Positions 1 through 8,422 of a stretch of DNA of 64,000 nt are shown piece after piece. The notes under the pieces were generated by a model. That model had not been told where the DNA came from. It ran no database searches and was given only the letters and a program-made list of their open reading frames with translations. This stretch comes from Kitasatospora purpeofusca (GTDB taxonomy: Bacteria > Actinomycetota > Actinomycetes > Streptomycetales > Streptomycetaceae), in the NCBI RefSeq assembly GCF_000718025.1, contig NZ_JODS01000014.1, positions 124,001 through 188,000 on the forward strand, written 5' to 3'. Each line of letters starts with the position of its first letter. The stretch's first letter is position 1. Position numbers and translations under genes: made by a program.

Positions 1-506
1 CCGCGCTCGCGGGCGTCGCAGAGCACCAGCGGGGTGGCCGGGTGCAGGTCGAGGTGGGCGCGGAGCACCTCGGGCGGGTGCGCCGGCGATTCGGGGAAGC
101 GGTTGACCGCGACCGCGTACGGCAGGCCCTGCTCCTCGACCATGTCCATGATCTCGAAGGAGTCGGCGAGCCGGCGGGTGTCCGCCAGGACCAGGGCACC
201 GAGGGCGCCGCGCGCGATGTCCTGCCAGAGCGGGAAGAACCGCCGCTGGCCGGGGGTGCCGAACATGTACAGCACCACCTCGCCGGGCAGGGTGAGCCGC
301 CCGAAGTCGACCGCGACCGTGGTGGTGGACTTGCCGGGGAGGCCCGCCAAATCGTCGACGGGCGCGCCGGTCTCGGTCATCGCCTCCTCGGTGTGCAGGG
401 TGGGGATCTCCGAGAGGGTGCGGATGAAGGTCGTCTTGCCGACGCCGAAGGGGCCGGCGACCACGAGCTTCATCAGCGTCTGTTCGGGGTCGGGCAGGTA
501 GCCCAC
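1..506 (-). CDS. cvnD: Conservon GTPase CvnD, C-terminus cut by window edge
   Basis: This is a small Ras/MglA-like GTPase of the actinobacterial conservon, expected to work at the membrane with the kinase-like CvnA and the roadblock protein CvnB. The P-loop GPFGVGKT lies about 18 residues from the chosen GTG start. It is followed by a switch region (STTTVAVDFGRL), the G3-like FGTPGQRRF in which the usual DxxGQ Asp is Thr, and a VAVNRF G4 segment. About 168 residues are present, so the last 25-30 expected residues run off the window. The GTG at 506 lies 28 nt past the cvnC stop, without a strong ribosome binding site. The ATG at 473, just before KLVVAG, is the alternative. Family assignment is firm; the effector pathway is unknown. 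Confidence 0.9.
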   Translation of the reverse strand, partial: MGYLPDPEQTLMKLVVAGPFGVGKTTFIRTLSEIPTLHTEEAMTETGAPVDDLAGLPGKSTTTVAVDFGRLTLPGEVVLYMFGTPGQRRFFPLWQDIARGALGALVLADTRRLADSFEIMDMVEEQGLPYAVAVNRFPESPAHPPEVLRAHLDLHPATPLVLCDARER

Positions 507-534
507 CCGGTCCGGGCGCCCCGGACCGGGCGGC

Positions 535-897
535 CTACCGGAGAGTGCGGAGTCCAACGAGGAGCCTCTCGACGAGGGAGCGGTCGGTCTGCTGGGCGCG
601 GGGGATCGGCGCGCGGGCGTGCAGGCAGCCCGCCTCGACCAGGTCCGCCGCGAGGAAGACGGTCGCGCTGACCGGGAGCCGCAGGTGCGCGGCGGCCTCC
701 ACGACGGTGAGCGCGCCGGGCCGCAGCAGTTCCCAGAGCCGCCGGTGCTCGGCCTCCAGCTCGGTGAGCGCCTCCGGCTGCTCGGCGCCGGTCGCGAACA
801 GCACGGTCAGCCGTTCGAATCCGTCGGCGCCGGCGCGGGCCCGGCCGCCGGTGGCCAGGTAGGCGGGCACCATCCGCCTGCGGGGGACGGCGGTCAT
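535..897 (-). CDS. cvnC: Conservon DUF742 protein CvnC
   Basis: The 120-residue protein has the DUF742 pattern: an N-terminal RMVPAYLATGGRA segment and a winged-helix-like core in which a helix-turn-helix can be traced (ALTVVEAAAHLRLPVSATVFLAADLVEAG). Members of this family sit between the roadblock protein and the GTPase in conservons and are thought to be adaptor or DNA-binding-like parts of the membrane complex. Its start overlaps the stop of cvnB by 4 nt (ATGA), which implies translational coupling. The fixed order cvnA-B-C-D supports the call more than the sequence alone. The biochemical role is not established. Confidence 0.88.
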   Translation of the reverse strand: MTAVPRRRMVPAYLATGGRARAGADGFERLTVLFATGAEQPEALTELEAEHRRLWELLRPGALTVVEAAAHLRLPVSATVFLAADLVEAGCLHARAPIPRAQQTDRSLVERLLVGLRTLR

Positions 898-1382
898 GAC
901 CGCGGGGCGTCCTGCCGCCTGGCCGGGCTGGCCAGGGCGCGGCCGAGGGCGGCCACCTGGACCTGCATCTGGTAGGCGACGTTGCCGAGTTGGGCCTCGG
1001 GCGTGGTGAACACCGCGAGCGACGTGTTCTCCCCGGCCGGGACGACGACGGCGAAGCCCAGCTCGGACTCGACCACGGTCTGCGCCAGCCGGGGCTGCTC
1101 GGTGTCGGTGAAGGCGGTGGTGAACGCGCGGGCGGCCGCGTGGACGGTGGCGGTCATCGCGGCGACCCGCTCGGCGGAGGCGCGGCCGAGGCCGGCCGAG
1201 GCGGCCTCGACCAGGCCGTCACCGGTGGCGATCACCGCGTGGACGACGCCCGGCAGCTCCAGGAGCGGGCTCAGCACCCACCCGATGCCTTCGGCGGCGG
1301 CCGGGGCGCCGCCGGTGGGCGCGCCCGCGGGTGCGGGGGTGGCGGTGGCGGTGGCGGTGCTGGGGCTGGACGTGCTGCTCAC
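894..1382 (-). CDS. cvnB: Conservon roadblock/LC7 protein CvnB
   Basis: This roadblock/LC7-fold protein (162 aa) is a candidate GTPase-activating or scaffold partner of CvnD. A low-complexity Ser/Thr/Ala/Pro leader of about 30 residues precedes the core, which begins GIGWVLSPLLELPGVVHAVIATGDGLVEAAS, the usual roadblock opening strand-helix. The core continues through a helix rich in Ala and ends in a membrane-distal helix (VAYQMQVQVAALGRALAS). The GTG start follows a perfect CCTCCTGAGGAG hairpin-like ribosome binding site region directly after the cvnA stop, so cvnA, cvnB, cvnC and cvnD read as one operon. Confidence 0.9.
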   Translation of the reverse strand: MSSTSSPSTATATATPAPAGAPTGGAPAAAEGIGWVLSPLLELPGVVHAVIATGDGLVEAASAGLGRASAERVAAMTATVHAAARAFTTAFTDTEQPRLAQTVVESELGFAVVVPAGENTSLAVFTTPEAQLGNVAYQMQVQVAALGRALASPARRQDAPRS

Positions 1383-1393
1383 GGCGCGGCTCC

Positions 1394-3298
1394 TCAGGAG
1401 GTCTGGGTGCTCCGGCGGCCGGACGCCGCCGCGGGACCGGCGCCGGTGTGGGCGGCGTCGGGGCGGGGCGGGGCCGCCCGGTCGGCGCCGGCGGGGCCGG
1501 TCGCCTCGGGGGACGGGGAGTGGGGGCTCTGGGTGGCGTCGGCCTCGGCGGCTTCGGCGGTGACGGCCTCGGTGACGGCCTCGGTGACGGCGGCCTCGGC
1601 GGTGCCGGCCTCCGCCTCCGCGACGGCGGCGCGGCCGGAGCCGGTGCCGTGCTGGAGCGCCTGCCAGCGGGCGGCCGCCTGCTCGGGCGTCCGCACCGGG
1701 CGGACGGCGCCGGGCGCGGATGCCGAGACACCGTCGGCGGGCGAGGGCTGCGCGGGCACCGGCCGACGCCGGCGGCGGCTGGGCAGCCCGGTGCCGTCGT
1801 CCGGCACGGCGGGCTCGTCCGGCACCGCCCGCACCGGCGGGACGGCGTGCACCGGCGGTCCGTCGGACGGGCGCTGCGGGTCGGACGGGCCGGGCAGCTC
1901 GGGCCGGTCCTGCACCGGGGGGACGACATGGATGGTCGGGACACCCTCGCGGGCGCGTCCGCCCGCGGCGGTGGCTGGACCGGCCGGACCGGATCCGGCC
2001 CGCAGCGGCAGCGGGGTGAGCACCGACAGCGGCTGCTCCTCGTCCACCACCGTCAGCAGCCCGGCCGGGATCCGGACCAGGGCGCGCATCCCCCCGTACG
2101 GGGAGGGCTCGACGTGGCAGGAGAAGCCGTACTGCCGGGCCAGCTTGCCGACCACCGCGAACCCGGTCCGCGGCGGGTTGCCCAGCTCGGTGAGCAGTAC
2201 GTCGGTCGGGCCCGCCAGCAGTCGGCGGGCCCGGCGGAGCTGGTCCTCCTCCATCCCGATGCCGCTGTCGTCGACGATCACCATCGCGCCCCGGCCGCCC
2301 TGCTGGAGGGTGACCGGGACGTCCGTCTCGGGGTGCGAGTAGGCGGTGGCGTTGGCGAGCAGTTCGGCGACCGCGATGGCCACCGGCTCGGCGGCCCGGG
2401 CCACCACGGCCAGCCGGCCCTCGCGCAGGTGGTTGGCCACCTTGATTCGGGCGTAGCCGGGCACCCGGGAGAGCGCGCCGACCACCACCTCGGCGAGCGG
2501 CGAGTCGGTGCGGGCCAGGCCCGGCCAGGCCTCGCAGAGCACGGCGACGGTCTGGATCCGGCGCAGCGCGACCTCGTTGCGGAAGTCGACCTCCAGCAGC
2601 CGGGGGTCGTCGTTGTCGTCCTGGAGCTGCTGGACCAGGCTCTGGATCTGGTAGAGCAGGGTCTGGATCTTGGAGGTGGCGCCGCGCATCGCGGAGCGGG
2701 CGGCGGCGTCGACGCGCTCCCGCTCGTCGGTGACGGCGGCGGAGGCCGCGTCCAGGACGGCCTGCAGGGCCTGCACGGCGGCCGGGCCGACGGCGGCGGC
2801 GTCGAGCGGTCCGGCGATCGGCGCGTTGGGGTGGCTCAGCCGCAGGGCGGCGGCGGCCACCCGCTCGGTGGCGAGGTGGCCGATCTCCGCCAGCAGGGCG
2901 GCGACGCCGGCCTCGGCCGCCGCGGCGCGCTGCTCGGCGGTGTCGGCCCGGTGGTCGGCGGCGGCCGCCCGGTGGTCGGCCTCGGCCGTGCGCTGTCCGG
3001 CCTCGGCGGCCCGGTTCTCCGCCCGGTGGGCGCGGTCCTCGGCGGCCAGCGCGCGGTCGGCCGCGGCGCTGGCCTCGACGGCCGCCTGCCGTGCCTCGGC
3101 CCCGGCCTCGCGGGCCTGCTGCTCGGCCCGGGCGGTCTGTCCCTCGGCGGCGCGGGCGCGTTCGGCGGCCAGGCCCGAGGCGGCGTCGGCGGCGTCGGCC
3201 CGGGCCACGGCGCGCGAGCGGCCGCGCGCCAGGAGCGCGGCGGCCACGAGCGCGGCGAGCGCGATCAGCGCCAGGGCCGGTACCAGGAACTGCGTCAT
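1394..3298 (-). CDS. cvnA: Conservon sensor kinase-like protein CvnA
   Basis: This is a membrane-bound histidine-kinase-like protein, the input component of the conservon. One transmembrane helix covers residues 3-25 (FLVPALALIALAALVAAALL). A long Ala/Arg/Glu coiled coil to about residue 170 follows. The HATPase domain shows an N-box (AELLANATAYSHPE), a G1 box (DDSGIGM) and a G2-like region (GFAVVGKLARQYG). The tail of about 190 residues is disordered and rich in Pro, Ala and Glu. No canonical phospho-acceptor histidine is visible in the dimerisation segment, as is common in CvnA proteins. The ATG at 3298 is preceded by GAGGAC; longer in-frame extensions lack a membrane-ready N-terminus. It leads the cvnABCD operon. 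Confidence 0.9.
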   Translation of the reverse strand: MTQFLVPALALIALAALVAAALLARGRSRAVARADAADAASGLAAERARAAEGQTARAEQQAREAGAEARQAAVEASAAADRALAAEDRAHRAENRAAEAGQRTAEADHRAAAADHRADTAEQRAAAAEAGVAALLAEIGHLATERVAAAALRLSHPNAPIAGPLDAAAVGPAAVQALQAVLDAASAAVTDERERVDAAARSAMRGATSKIQTLLYQIQSLVQQLQDDNDDPRLLEVDFRNEVALRRIQTVAVLCEAWPGLARTDSPLAEVVVGALSRVPGYARIKVANHLREGRLAVVARAAEPVAIAVAELLANATAYSHPETDVPVTLQQGGRGAMVIVDDSGIGMEEDQLRRARRLLAGPTDVLLTELGNPPRTGFAVVGKLARQYGFSCHVEPSPYGGMRALVRIPAGLLTVVDEEQPLSVLTPLPLRAGSGPAGPATAAGGRAREGVPTIHVVPPVQDRPELPGPSDPQRPSDGPPVHAVPPVRAVPDEPAVPDDGTGLPSRRRRRPVPAQPSPADGVSASAPGAVRPVRTPEQAAARWQALQHGTGSGRAAVAEAEAGTAEAAVTEAVTEAVTAEAAEADATQSPHSPSPEATGPAGADRAAPPRPDAAHTGAGPAAASGRRSTQTS

Positions 3299-3395
3299 CG
3301 ACGTCCTCGGAGTTTCCTTGTACGAAGAACGGGCTCGGTCGGGGTGCCGACGGCCGGGTGCCGCAGGCCGGGGCTCGGGCTGTGGTGGCCGGGGC

Positions 3396-4418
3396 TCAGG
3401 CCGTGGCGCGGCCGTCCGCGCGCGGGCGGGGTGCCCGGCGGTCGGTGTCCTCGTCGATCTCACGGGCCACCAGCGCCACCTGGTTCATCGCCGCCAGGAT
3501 GTTCGGCACCTCGCTGCCGTCCAGGTGCCGGTACTCGGCGGCGACGGTGAGCACCAGCCGCTCGGGCAGGCCGAGTTCGGGGTAGCGCTGCTCGGCGATG
3601 ATCCGGCGGGCGGCGTCCAGCGCGGTGAGTCCGGCGCGGTGCAGGGCGTGGGTGCGCTCGCGGACGTGGGTGAGGTAGGCGATGTGCTCGTGCACGCCCG
3701 GGCGGTCGAGCACCGGTCCGTGGCCGGGCACGACGATCCGGGCGCCGGTGGCCAGGATCCGCTCGCAGGCGGCGATGACGTTCTCCAGCGGACCGGCCCA
3801 GTGCGAGGGGTGGTCGCCCGGCTGGGCGGCGGTCGAGCCGAAGATCACGTCGCCGGTGAACACCGCGCGCTGGTGCGGGAGGTGGACGATGAGGTCGCCG
3901 CCGGTGTGGGCTGCGGGCAGGCCGGTGATCTGCACCGGGTACTCCCCCACCCGCAGTTCCAGCTCGCCCTGGAAGACGGTGTCCGGGTGCACGGGATCGG
4001 TCGCGGACCAGTCGAACTGCCCGAAGTGGCGCCGGAGGTAGTCGCCGAGCGGCGAGTCCGGGTCGCTCCCGGTGACCAGCGCGTGGGTCTGCTGGGGCGT
4101 CGGCTCCCAGTGGATGTGCTCCAGCGCCTCGCGGGTGGCGATCACCTCGGCGTCCGGCAGCACGCCCGCGCCCCAGAGGTGGTCGCCGTTGGCGTGAGTG
4201 ACGACGATCCGGTCGACGTCGACGCCGTCGGCCAGCCGCTTGCGGCTCTCGGCGAGGAACTCGGCGGCCAGCGAGGGGTCGTAGGGGGTGTCGATCCACA
4301 ACGCTGTCCGTCGACCGGCGAGCAGTCCGCAGTTGGCCAGGCCCCAGCCCCGCTTCGGCGGGAGCCAGACGTACAGGTCCTCGGCAATCGCGCTCACGTT
4401 CGCACGGTTGATCGTCAT
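3396..4418 (-). CDS. Metallo-beta-lactamase-fold hydrolase
   Basis: This is a cytoplasmic-looking MBL-fold metallohydrolase of 340 aa with no signal peptide. The zinc motif appears at residues 75-80 as HANGDH, with Asn in place of the second His of the usual HxHxDH. Later motifs are intact: LPAAHTGGD, FTGDVIFG and VPGHGPVLD. The C-terminal third is helical (ALDAARRIIAEQRYPELG), typical of broad-substrate MBL hydrolases such as quinoprotein relay or lactonase relatives. The substrate cannot be read from the sequence. The ATG at 4418 was chosen because homology-like sequence begins there; an ATG at 4478 with a better GGGGA ribosome binding site would add 20 residues. It is a stand-alone gene upstream of the conservon. 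Confidence 0.8.
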   Translation of the reverse strand: MTINRANVSAIAEDLYVWLPPKRGWGLANCGLLAGRRTALWIDTPYDPSLAAEFLAESRKRLADGVDVDRIVVTHANGDHLWGAGVLPDAEVIATREALEHIHWEPTPQQTHALVTGSDPDSPLGDYLRRHFGQFDWSATDPVHPDTVFQGELELRVGEYPVQITGLPAAHTGGDLIVHLPHQRAVFTGDVIFGSTAAQPGDHPSHWAGPLENVIAACERILATGARIVVPGHGPVLDRPGVHEHIAYLTHVRERTHALHRAGLTALDAARRIIAEQRYPELGLPERLVLTVAAEYRHLDGSEVPNILAAMNQVALVAREIDEDTDRRAPRPRADGRATA

Positions 4419-4551
4419 GGCCGCGATTATGCCGATGATGTGACAGCGGTGGAGCGAAACCCTGGCGTTTTCGGCCATTCCCCGCCCCGGACTCTCCCGT
4501 CCCGCCCCTTTCCTCCCGGTTCGCCGCCCGCCACCGTTCCGGGATCCGGTC

Positions 4552-4655
4552 AACGGGCGCCCGGCATCCGGTCGGTGTGTGCCCGACATCCGGTCGGCGC
4601 GGCCTCGGGCGGACGGCCGACGCGGCCCGGGCGGACGGCCGACACGCGGTCAGCC
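4552..4655. repeat. Short direct repeats in an intergenic gap
   Basis: The 231-nt gap between the MBL-hydrolase start and the next minus-strand stop holds two nested direct repeats. CATCCGGTCGG occurs twice about 22 nt apart, and CGGGCGGACGGCCGAC occurs twice about 22 nt apart. They could be simple slippage products or paired binding sites. No function is inferred. Confidence 0.5.
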
Positions 4656-5396
4656 GGACGGCAGCACGCGGCAGACCTCCACCGTCACGTCCACGGTGTC
4701 CAGGCCGATCACCCGGCCCTCGACGGCGACGAATCCTTTCTCCCCCGAGCGGAACAACCCGGCCAGTGGGGACTGCCGCCCGGCCGCCGCGAGCGCCTCC
4801 ACCCCCATCGCCGAGCCGAAGGCGAAGACCCCGCAGAGCACCACGCAGGGCGCCTGCCGCGAGGTCCGGGTGACGAACACGAAGCCGTGGTCGCGGACGA
4901 GTTCGTCGGCCGCGTTGTACTGCGCCTCGAAGGCCATCCCGCCCCAGCGGGCCCGGGCCGCCTGCGGGTGCTCCAGCCGGAAGTCCGGGAAGTCGGTGGC
5001 CAGGACGCCCGCCGAGTAGGCGTTGACGCTCGGCCCGCCGACCGAGAAGGTCGGCATCCTCGGGTCCTGCGCGCCCGCGGTGACCAGCTCGATGGTGGCC
5101 TTGCGGTTGATCTTCCGCAGCAGGTCGGTGAGTTCGGCGATCGCCCGCGCCTCGGCCATCGGCATGAACAGCACGTTCCGCGGGCCCCGGCTGGTGAGCC
5201 GGCAGCCGTCCTTGGCGTAGGCGAACTCGCCGACCTCGATACTCGGCGTGACTATCTGCACCCGGCTGTACGGGCCGAGCAGCGCGCGCAGGAAGCCGTA
5301 GCGCAGGAAGAGGCGGGTCCGGGCGAGCGACCGCGCCGCGAGAAAGCCGATCACCGCCGGAACGAACCCGATCAGTATCTGGAGCAGGATCTCCAC
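4650..5396 (-). CDS. Membrane-anchored protein of unknown function
   Basis: I do not recognise this 248-residue protein. A single N-terminal hydrophobic helix (residues 2-22, EILLQILIGFVPAVIGFLAAR) is followed by a short Arg-rich stretch and a soluble alpha/beta domain. That domain carries SVGGPSVN after a predicted strand, SRGPRNVLFMP, and a late FVFVTRTSRQAPCVVLCGVFAFG segment, which suggests a Rossmann-like or ligand-binding fold facing the cytoplasm. The GTG at 5396 is preceded by GGGGGT and puts the membrane helix at the N-terminus. It stands alone, transcribed leftwards, with 207 nt to the next gene. A nucleotide-sensor-type domain is possible, but that is inference only. Confidence 0.55.
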   Translation of the reverse strand: MEILLQILIGFVPAVIGFLAARSLARTRLFLRYGFLRALLGPYSRVQIVTPSIEVGEFAYAKDGCRLTSRGPRNVLFMPMAEARAIAELTDLLRKINRKATIELVTAGAQDPRMPTFSVGGPSVNAYSAGVLATDFPDFRLEHPQAARARWGGMAFEAQYNAADELVRDHGFVFVTRTSRQAPCVVLCGVFAFGSAMGVEALAAAGRQSPLAGLFRSGEKGFVAVEGRVIGLDTVDVTVEVCRVLPSG

Positions 5397-5603
5397 GGCA
5401 CCCCCGCGATGACTCGGGCACGAACTGTCGGCGCCGATGTGATGCCCCGTAGAACCCCGGGAACTCCCGACCCGGGCCGACACCGGGCGTCCACGCCCCT
5501 CCACGCCCCCGATTCACCCGTCCGGCCCAGTCCGCCGGCCCGGCGGGCGTCACACTCCGTCATTGGTGGACGGGACAGGACCAGCCCGGTCGTGACAGGC
5601 CCG

Positions 5604-6524
5604 TCAGCCGTCCAGACGCTTGACGAACTTCCGCTCACTGGCACAGCGTTCGTAGCCCAGCCAGGCGTTGATCGCCAGCATCGGCGCGTTGGTCGCGTCG
5701 TTCGAGGTGTACGCGTGCCGCAGACCGGCCTCCCGGGCCAGGCGCAGCGACTCCAGCTTGGCGAGCTTGGCCAGCCCCCGGCCGCGGAACTCCCGGCGGC
5801 AGGCGGTGAACGCCGACCAGTAGCGGTCCGCGCCGTCCGTGTGGACGGCGGTGAACGCCGCCGGACGGCCGTCGACCGCGGCCACGACGCTCAGACCGGC
5901 GTCGAAGGCCGGGCGTTGCCACTCCCCCGCGAGCCACTCGTCGTAGTCGGCGGCGTCCATCACCACCTCGCCCGGCTCGTCCCGTATCGCGTCCGCCTCG
6001 ACCAGGAACACCGGGTGCGGGTCGGCCGCCCAGTCGCGCGCCGGGCTCAGCTCGACGCCGGCCGGCAGCGGCGGGGCCTCCGGCAGCGGACGGGCGAGGT
6101 CCCGGGCGCCGAAGTGGGCGATCCGTCCCTCGGTGAAGCCCCGGGCCGCGGCGAAGGCGCGCGGACCGGGCTCCTCGTCCACCCAGCTGTGCAGTTCGAC
6201 CACGCCGTGCCCGGCCAGGTGCCGTTCGGCGGCGGCCAGCAGCGCGGTGAAGGCGCCGCGTCGCCGGTACTCGGGCAGGACACTGCCGTTGGCGTGGCCG
6301 ACGCCGGTCGTGCTGGTCCCGGTCACCACCCCGCAGCGGACCGAGCCGACCACCCGGCCGTCCAGCTCGGCGACGAAGGTGCGGTAGTGGCCCCTGGTCC
6401 GCTGGGCGTTCAGCCAGACGAACATCTCGGGCGCCTCGACCAGGTGCTCACGCCCGGCCCGGTGGGCGGCCGCCACAGCCCCGGCGTCCTCGGGGCGGAA
6501 GTCACGAATCGTCAGCGGTGTCAT
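5604..6524 (-). CDS. Double-domain GNAT N-acetyltransferase
   Basis: This is a probable acetyl-CoA-dependent N-acetyltransferase with two GNAT folds in 306 aa. The N-terminal unit has the acetyl-CoA loop LPEYRRRGAFTALL (residues ~85-98). The C-terminal unit carries a second loop, RREFRGRGLAKLAKL, and the usual closing TSNDATNAPMLAINAWLGYERC, where Asn-Ala-Pro-Met-Leu and the LGY turn are characteristic of GNATs such as mycothiol-synthase relatives. The acceptor substrate is unknown. The ATG at 6524 starts the canonical strand MTPLTIRDFRPEDA. It is monocistronic; the DUF692 gene diverges 263 nt away. Confidence 0.82.
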   Translation of the reverse strand: MTPLTIRDFRPEDAGAVAAAHRAGREHLVEAPEMFVWLNAQRTRGHYRTFVAELDGRVVGSVRCGVVTGTSTTGVGHANGSVLPEYRRRGAFTALLAAAERHLAGHGVVELHSWVDEEPGPRAFAAARGFTEGRIAHFGARDLARPLPEAPPLPAGVELSPARDWAADPHPVFLVEADAIRDEPGEVVMDAADYDEWLAGEWQRPAFDAGLSVVAAVDGRPAAFTAVHTDGADRYWSAFTACRREFRGRGLAKLAKLESLRLAREAGLRHAYTSNDATNAPMLAINAWLGYERCASERKFVKRLDG

Positions 6525-6787
6525 AGCTGCGTCACAGTAGCCACCGTCGGTCCGTCCGCGAACTCGTTTTCCGCCGCAACCGCCCCCACCAGCGGCGATG
6601 CGGGAAATTCGGGCCGAGGTCGCGGATTGACTCAACGCCAAGCTCAAGTAATGCTCTGAGATGACCGGTCGAGGCTTGGCAGCCGCTCAGTCCGGGGACA
6701 TGCTCAGCACCACAGCCCGGCGGCCCTGGCGACGAGGCCCGCGCCGACCGACGGCTTTCCACCCAGCCCTCCGAAGGGGGCGCACCG

Positions 6788-7726
6788 ATGACCTCCCCCG
6801 CCCTGCGGACCGCTCCGCAGCCGCCCGCAACGACGACGGGCACCACCGGCAGCACCACTGTCAGCACAACCACCGGCACCGCCGACACCACGGGCACGGG
6901 CACCACCGGCGCCGGCACCACGCGCCGGCTCGGCGTCGGCCTCGGCTGGCGCAGCGAGATCGACACCGTGGTCGAGCGGCAGCCCGGCCTGGACTGGGTC
7001 GAGGTCGTCGCCGAGAACATCTGCGACGACCACCTCCCCGCCTCCCTGCGGATCCTGCTCGACCGGGGCCTCACCGTCGTCCCGCACGGCGTCGGGCTCG
7101 GCCTCGGCGGCGCCGACCGGCCCGACCCGGCCCGGCTGGCCAAGCTCGCCGGGACTGCCGAGCTGCTCGGCTCCCCGGTGGTCACCGAGCACCTGGCGTT
7201 CGTCCGGGCCGGCGGCCTGGAGGCCGGCCACCTGCTGCCGGTGCCGCGCTCGCGCGACGCCCTGCGGGTGGTCGCCGAGAACGTGCGGATCGCCCAGGAC
7301 CAGTTGCCGGTGCCGCTCGCCCTGGAGAACATCGCCGCCCAGCTGGCCTGGCCGGACGACGAGCTGACCGAGGGGCAGTTCCTGGCCGAGCTGGTCGAGC
7401 GGACCGGGGTCCGGCTGCTGATCGACGTCGCCAATCTGCACACCAACCGGGTCAATCTCGGCATCGACCCGGCCGCCGAACTGGACCGGCTGCCGCTGGA
7501 GGCGCTCGCCTACGTGCACGTCGCGGGCGGCACCATGGTCGACGGTGTCTGGCACGACACCCACGCCCACCCGGTCACCGAACCGGTGCTGGAGGTGCTG
7601 GCCGAGCTGTGCTCCCGGGTCGTGCCGCCCGGGGTGCTGCTGGAGCGCGACGCCGCGTTCCCGCCGCCGGCCGAGCTGGCGGCCGAACTCGACGCCGTCC
7701 GGCGGGTGCTGGAGGGCGGCCGGTGA
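6788..7726 (+). CDS. DUF692 / MNIO-type multinuclear iron oxidase homologue
   Basis: This 312-aa protein matches the DUF692 TIM-barrel family. Characterised members (MbnB, TglH, bufferin enzymes) use a multinuclear iron centre and oxygen to rearrange cysteines or other residues of peptides. After a Thr/Gly-rich leader of about 45 residues come the signature blocks: PHGVGLGLGG, VTEHLAFVRAGG, ALENIA, LIDVANLHTN, YVHVAGG, DTHAHPV and LLERD. These supply the His/Glu/Asp/Asn ligand set; the usual AGH block reads AGG here. A strong GAAGGGGGCG ribosome binding site precedes ATG 6788. The next gene overlaps its stop (GTGA), and a Cys-tailed membrane protein lies downstream. That arrangement suggests a modifying enzyme, its partner and its substrate; this last step is inference. 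Confidence 0.85.
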   Translation: MTSPALRTAPQPPATTTGTTGSTTVSTTTGTADTTGTGTTGAGTTRRLGVGLGWRSEIDTVVERQPGLDWVEVVAENICDDHLPASLRILLDRGLTVVPHGVGLGLGGADRPDPARLAKLAGTAELLGSPVVTEHLAFVRAGGLEAGHLLPVPRSRDALRVVAENVRIAQDQLPVPLALENIAAQLAWPDDELTEGQFLAELVERTGVRLLIDVANLHTNRVNLGIDPAAELDRLPLEALAYVHVAGGTMVDGVWHDTHAHPVTEPVLEVLAELCSRVVPPGVLLERDAAFPPPAELAAELDAVRRVLEGGR

Positions 7727-8244
7727 CCGCCGCCCCCGGCGCGGACGCCGCCGCCGTCTCCGCGTCCGGCACCGACACCGTGTCCGCCATCGACTCCGCT
7801 CTCTCCGCCGACGCCGTTTCCGCCACCGACGCCGCGCGGGCCCGGCTGGCGGCCCGGCAGACCGAACTGCTCACCGCCCTGGTGGCCGGCGGCCCGGTGC
7901 CGCCCGGCTTCGACCCGGCGCAGGTGCGCGCCCAGGCGACCGGCCTCGCCGCCAAGCGGCGCGACACCGCCGCCAAGGTGGTCCCGGACCTGCCCCGCCT
8001 GCTCGGCGCGCAGTACGGGCCGCTGTTCCTCGCCTACGCCCGCGGCAATCCGCAGACCGGCGGCTACCGCGCCGACGCCCGGGCCTTCGCCGAGTGGGCA
8101 CTCACCGGCCGCCCGGAACCGTCCGAGGACCAACGACGGGACCTGGAACGCTGGCTCCGTCCGGCGCCCGAGGACCGTTCCGAACGCCGGCCCGGCCCGC
8201 TCGCCCGCCTGCGCCGCGCCCTGCGGCCCGGCCGGGAGGCCTGA
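7723..8244 (+). CDS. Small partner protein of the DUF692 enzyme
   Basis: The protein has 173 residues, and its GTG start overlaps the DUF692 stop by 4 nt, so the two are almost certainly co-translated. An Ala/Ser/Asp-rich leader of ~35 residues precedes an all-helical core: ARLAARQTELLTALVAGGP, then PDLPRLLGAQYGPLFLAYARGNPQ, then ADARAFAEWALTG. Many DUF692 enzymes pair with a small helical protein (DUF2063 or recognition-element type) that binds the precursor. This one has the matching size and position, but I cannot assign it to a named family by eye. The C-terminal 40 residues are basic (RRPGPLARLRRALRPGREA). Confidence 0.75.
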   Translation: MTAAPGADAAAVSASGTDTVSAIDSALSADAVSATDAARARLAARQTELLTALVAGGPVPPGFDPAQVRAQATGLAAKRRDTAAKVVPDLPRLLGAQYGPLFLAYARGNPQTGGYRADARAFAEWALTGRPEPSEDQRRDLERWLRPAPEDRSERRPGPLARLRRALRPGREA

Positions 8245-8422
8245 GCACCGGGCCCGCGCCCGCACCGCACCACTCCCTTCAGCACCCGTGCCCGTCCGCC
8301 CCGACGCCGCGCCCGCCCGGGCCGCGCGTCCGTCCGGACCGCACCCCAGCACCGCCCCACCACCGCCCCACGACGGCGCCACGCGCGCCCGAACCATGTC
8401 TCACCACCCGGGGGAACCACTC

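Noticed and set aside
2670..6659. Very long plus-strand open frame opposite the conservon, MBL and GNAT genes
   Set aside because: High GC makes stop codons rare on the antisense strand. The translation is Arg/Gly/Ala low-complexity, while the minus strand carries recognisable families.
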